Shown here in pieces: positions 6,645 through 8,701 of a DNA stretch of 8,701 bases. Position 1 is the first letter of the stretch; the number at the start of each line of letters is the position of its first letter. Origin of the DNA: JBBSQE01 sp038258095 (lineage in GTDB: Bacteria; Actinomycetota; Thermoleophilia; Solirubrobacterales; 70-9); the NCBI GenBank assembly GCA_038258095.1, contig JBBSQE010000139.1, positions 1 through 8,701 of the forward strand, read 5' to 3'. The notes beneath the pieces are model-generated. The model worked only from the letters and a program-made list of their open reading frames with translations. It ran no database searches and had not been told where the DNA came from. The position numbers and the translations under genes were made by a program.

Positions 6645-7409
6645 GTGAAAGCGACACGGGATCAATTGACGCAAGCCGTCGCTGCTTCCTCGTCCTGGTC
6701 GGAGACACTGCGCAGGCTCGACCTTTGCCCCACCGGAGCGAACTGGAAGACGCTGAAGAAGTACGTCGGCATCTGGGGAATCTCGACCGCGCACTTCGGT
6801 GCCGGCGGAGAAGGCCGGCGTGGCGGCATCCGCCCGAAGAAGTCACTCCTCGAGTAGGTCGAGAACTCGACCTACTCGAGGAGTCATCTCAAGCACAGGC
6901 TGATCACCGAAGGACTGAAGACTGCACGATGCGAGCTCTGTGATCAGGGCGAGGTCTGGCGAGACAGGCCGATGCGGCTCATTCTCGACCACATCAACGG
7001 CGTCCGTGACGACCATCGAATCGAGAACCTGAGGATCGTTTGCCCGAACTGCGCAGCGACGCTGGACACCCACTGTGGACGCAAGAACAGGATTGCTCCC
7101 ACGGAGAAGAGCTGCGAGCATTGCGGGAACTCCTATCGACCCCGGTACGCGCAGCAGCGGTACTGCTCGCAGAAGTGCGGAGTGCGTTGGGATCGCACCA
7201 AAGTCCGCGGGCAGGGAAAACCAGACAAGCGCAAGGTCGAGCGACCGCCTCGCGATCAGCTCCTCGCCGAGCTTGACGCCACGAACTACAGCGCGGTGGG
7301 CCGCAAGTACGGAGTGTCCGACAATGCGATTCGGAAGTGGGTCGCCCTCTATGAGCGGCAGGTCGATGTCGACGATGACCAGGGATCCTCGGAGGCCGAA
7401 GCTGCCTGA
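6645..7409 (+). pseudogene. HNH endonuclease interrupted by an in-frame TAG
   Basis: One reading frame of 254 codons is broken only by TAG at codon 71 (6855-6857). Codons 1-70 (GTG start) give a helical DNA-binding-like region (SSSWSETLRRLDL, TLKKYVGIWGISTAHF). After the stop come VENSTYSRSHLKHRL (72-86), zinc Cys pair C96/C99, the HNH core D115-H116, N128, C133/C136 and H143 (LDHINGVRDDHRIENL), a second Cys4 cluster C157/C160/C174/C178, and a terminal helix-turn-helix (SAVGRKYGVSDNAIRKW). This is a known actinobacterial/phage HNH family of homing-endonuclease type. The stop sits in a perfect inverted repeat. Restart at the next ATG (6972, codon 110) would lose the first Cys pair, so inactivation is likely unless the stop is read through. 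GTG 6645 is the only in-frame start candidate after the tRNA, and no ribosome binding site is obvious. It begins 37 nt after tRNA-Gln. Confidence 0.85.
6845..6884. repeat. perfect 19-bp inverted repeat, 2-nt centre, inside the HNH gene
   Basis: The left arm ACTCCTCGAGTAGGTCGAG (6845-6863) is the exact reverse complement of the right arm (6866-6884), with AA between them. The next flanking bases (C6844 and C6885) do not pair. The right arm encodes S-T-Y-S-R-S, which matches conserved family sequence. The left arm carries the TAG that breaks the gene. Each arm also contains CTCGAG, itself a palindrome. In RNA this would fold into a very stable stem with an unusually tight loop. Confidence 0.97.
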
Positions 7410-7419
7410 GGACCCGGGC

Positions 7420-7458
7420 GGGGCGAGTTATTCGTGTTATCCACGAGTAAGTCGCCCC
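7420..7458. terminator. strong 17-bp imperfect hairpin after the HNH gene
   Basis: GGGGCGAGTTATTCGTG (7420-7436) faces the arm 7442-7458 around a 5-nt loop (TTATC). There are 15 Watson-Crick pairs, one T-G wobble (7431/7447) and one G-G mismatch (7427/7451). It starts 10 nt after the HNH stop and about 80 nt before glmU, a good position for a terminator that isolates glmU. No long T-run follows, only CCTCTTCC. The upper stem and loop are AT-rich compared with the neighbourhood. Confidence 0.6.
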
Positions 7459-7525
7459 AGCCTCTTCCAGGCGGTAGCGCCGGTGCACGCGCCCTGCCTT
7501 CCGGCACCTTCGGGCCTCTGAGCCT

Positions 7526-7531
7526 TACGAT
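7526..7531 (+). promoter_or_regulatory. putative -10 box (TACGAT) of glmU
   Basis: TACGAT ends 6 nt before the GTG at 7538, so transcription would begin at the start codon and give a leaderless message. No ribosome binding site is visible before this GTG. A -35 element at 16-19 bp is not evident. The same arrangement occurs at the PucR-type gene. The remaining spacer between the hairpin and this box (7459-7525) shows only weak GC-rich pairing. Confidence 0.37.
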
Positions 7532-7537
7532 CCGGCC

Positions 7538-8701
7538 GTGAAGCCGACCGTCCTCGTCATGGCCGCGGGACGGGGAACGCGGATGCGTTCCTCGTTGCCG
7601 AAGGTGCTGCATCCCGTCTGCGGGCGTCCGATGGTCGCCTGGCCGATCATCGCCGCGCGGGAGGCAGGGGCCGAGCGTGTCGCCGTGATCATCTCACCCG
7701 ATCGCGACCTGTGCGCCGGCCTGCCCCAGGGGACCGAGACCGTGATCCAGCCCGAGGCCGACGGGACCGGGGGCGCGGTGCGTGCCGCGGCCGACATCAT
7801 CCGCGCCTCGGAGACCGTCCTGATCCTGTCCGGCGACCATCCGCTGATCTCGGCCGAGGCCATCGCGGGCCTGCTCGAGGCTCACACCGCCGCCGGGGCC
7901 GCTGCCACCGTCATGACCTTCGGGCTCGACGACCCGGGCAGCTATGGGCGCATCATCCGCGGCTCCGAGGGTGACCTCGAGGGCATCGTCGAGGCGAAGG
8001 AGCCCGGCGACGCGACGCCCGAGCAACTCGAGATCCGCGAGGTCAACACGGGCACATACGCCTTCGACGGTCCGGCGCTCGCCGACGCCATCGCGAGGAT
8101 CGGCAACGACAACGCCCAGGGTGAGTACTACCTCGGTGATGTCCTGCCCCTGCTGCGCGGCGATGGCCACACCCTCGCCGTCCACCTCGTCACTGACGAG
8201 GGAGTGATGCTCGGGGTCAACGATCGCGTCGGGCTCGCCGAGGCCGAGGCCGCGGCGCGCAAGCTCGTACTCGAGCGCCACATGCGCGCGGGAGTCACGG
8301 TCGTCGATCCGAGCTCGACCTGGGTCGACGCCGGCGTCGAGCTCGGCGAGGACGTGACGCTCTTACCCGGCACCTCGCTGCGCGGGCTGACCGCCGCCGG
8401 CACGGGCTCGGTCATCGGCCCGCACTCGACCCTCGTCGACACGGTTCTTCACGACTCGGTCGAAGTCATCCACTCCTATCTCCTCGAGTGCGAGGTCCTG
8501 GCCGGCGCCAGGGTGGGCCCCTTCTCCTACATCCGGCCCGAGACCGTGCTGCGCGAGGGCTCCAAGGCCGGCTCCTTTGTCGAGATCAAGAAGTCCGACA
8601 TTGGACCCGGGGCCAAGGTCCCACACCTCTCCTACGTCGGCGACGCCACGATCGGCACTGGCGCCAATCTCGGTGCCGGGACCATCACCGCGAACTACGA
8701 C
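7538..8701 (+). CDS. glmU: bifunctional UDP-GlcNAc pyrophosphorylase / glucosamine-1-phosphate acetyltransferase GlmU, 3' truncated by the window
   Basis: 388 codons are open from GTG 7538 to the window end; the missing part is the C-terminal end of the acetyltransferase domain. The uridyltransferase domain (1-~230) has VMAAGRGTRM (7-16), PKVLH (21-25), Q71, DGTGGAV, Asp100 for the metal in LSGDHPL, and GVNDR with metal-binding N228. The left-handed beta-helix acetyltransferase (~250 on) shows hexapeptide-like repeats and the residues that in E. coli are R333, K351, H363 (catalytic base), Y366, N386 and Y387, all at identical numbers. The cytoplasmic enzyme acetylates glucosamine-1-phosphate and couples it to UTP, giving UDP-GlcNAc for peptidoglycan. 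The GTG start places the nucleotide-binding loop at the standard distance from the N-terminus. Small departures are GTGGA for GTGHA, GDHPL for GDVPL and YLGD for YLTD. Confidence 0.96.
   Translation, partial: MKPTVLVMAAGRGTRMRSSLPKVLHPVCGRPMVAWPIIAAREAGAERVAVIISPDRDLCAGLPQGTETVIQPEADGTGGAVRAAADIIRASETVLILSGDHPLISAEAIAGLLEAHTAAGAAATVMTFGLDDPGSYGRIIRGSEGDLEGIVEAKEPGDATPEQLEIREVNTGTYAFDGPALADAIARIGNDNAQGEYYLGDVLPLLRGDGHTLAVHLVTDEGVMLGVNDRVGLAEAEAAARKLVLERHMRAGVTVVDPSSTWVDAGVELGEDVTLLPGTSLRGLTAAGTGSVIGPHSTLVDTVLHDSVEVIHSYLLECEVLAGARVGPFSYIRPETVLREGSKAGSFVEIKKSDIGPGAKVPHLSYVGDATIGTGANLGAGTITANYD

Noticed and set aside
6536..6943. Plus-strand open frame running through the tRNA into the HNH gene
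   Set aside because: It spans a structurally complete tRNA and is out of frame with the HNH family residues.
6972..7409. Separate downstream HNH gene starting at ATG 6972
   Set aside because: It is in the same frame as the upstream part, has no ribosome binding site and would lack the first zinc Cys pair, so it is better read as the second half of a stop-interrupted gene.
7480..7511. Short GGTGC/GCACC and GCCGG/CCGGC pairing upstream of glmU
   Set aside because: Five-base stems around long loops are expected by chance at this GC content; no riboswitch-like structure emerges.

Overview
The window is GC-rich and actinobacterial in character. The gene order (rsmA/ksgA, ispE, ... tRNA-Gln, glmU) follows a conserved actinobacterial neighbourhood. 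A secreted hydrolase ends in a small Cys-containing beta-rich tail of a kind I associate with Thermoleophilia/Solirubrobacterales exoproteins, so a soil member of that class is the best guess. This rests on reading protein style and synteny, not on a marker-gene comparison.

Layout. Positions 1-2779 (+) are a tight run: the 3' end of rsmA, ispE, a DedA-PAP2 fusion membrane protein starting with TTG inside the ispE stop, and an 84-residue two-helix membrane protein starting with GTG inside the fusion gene's stop. A small hairpin and a -10-like box precede a PucR/CdaR-type regulator (2857-4089, +). It converges on a long exported CocE/NonD (S15-like) serine hydrolase (4144-6396, -), with a short hairpin between the two stops. 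A 140-bp divergent spacer separates the hydrolase from tRNA-Gln(TTG) at 6537-6607. An HNH endonuclease gene (6645-7409, +) begins 37 bp after the tRNA and is broken by one in-frame TAG. That TAG lies inside a perfect 19-bp inverted repeat with a 2-nt centre. A second, imperfect 17-bp hairpin follows the gene. glmU starts at GTG 7538 and runs off the window end.

How the genes fit together. ispE (isoprenoid precursors), the DedA-PAP2 fusion (probable lipid-phosphate dephosphorylation and lipid-carrier translocation) and glmU (UDP-GlcNAc) all touch supply or recycling of cell-envelope precursors. The fusion is an attractive candidate for a one-protein undecaprenyl-phosphate recycling enzyme. The HNH gene looks like an insertion between tRNA-Gln and glmU. 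Its stop codon and palindrome suggest inactivation by a template-switch (quasipalindrome) mutation, which is the most unusual signal in the window. I see no CRISPR array, transposase, integrase or obvious defence island. No gene-free stretch exceeds 300 bases.
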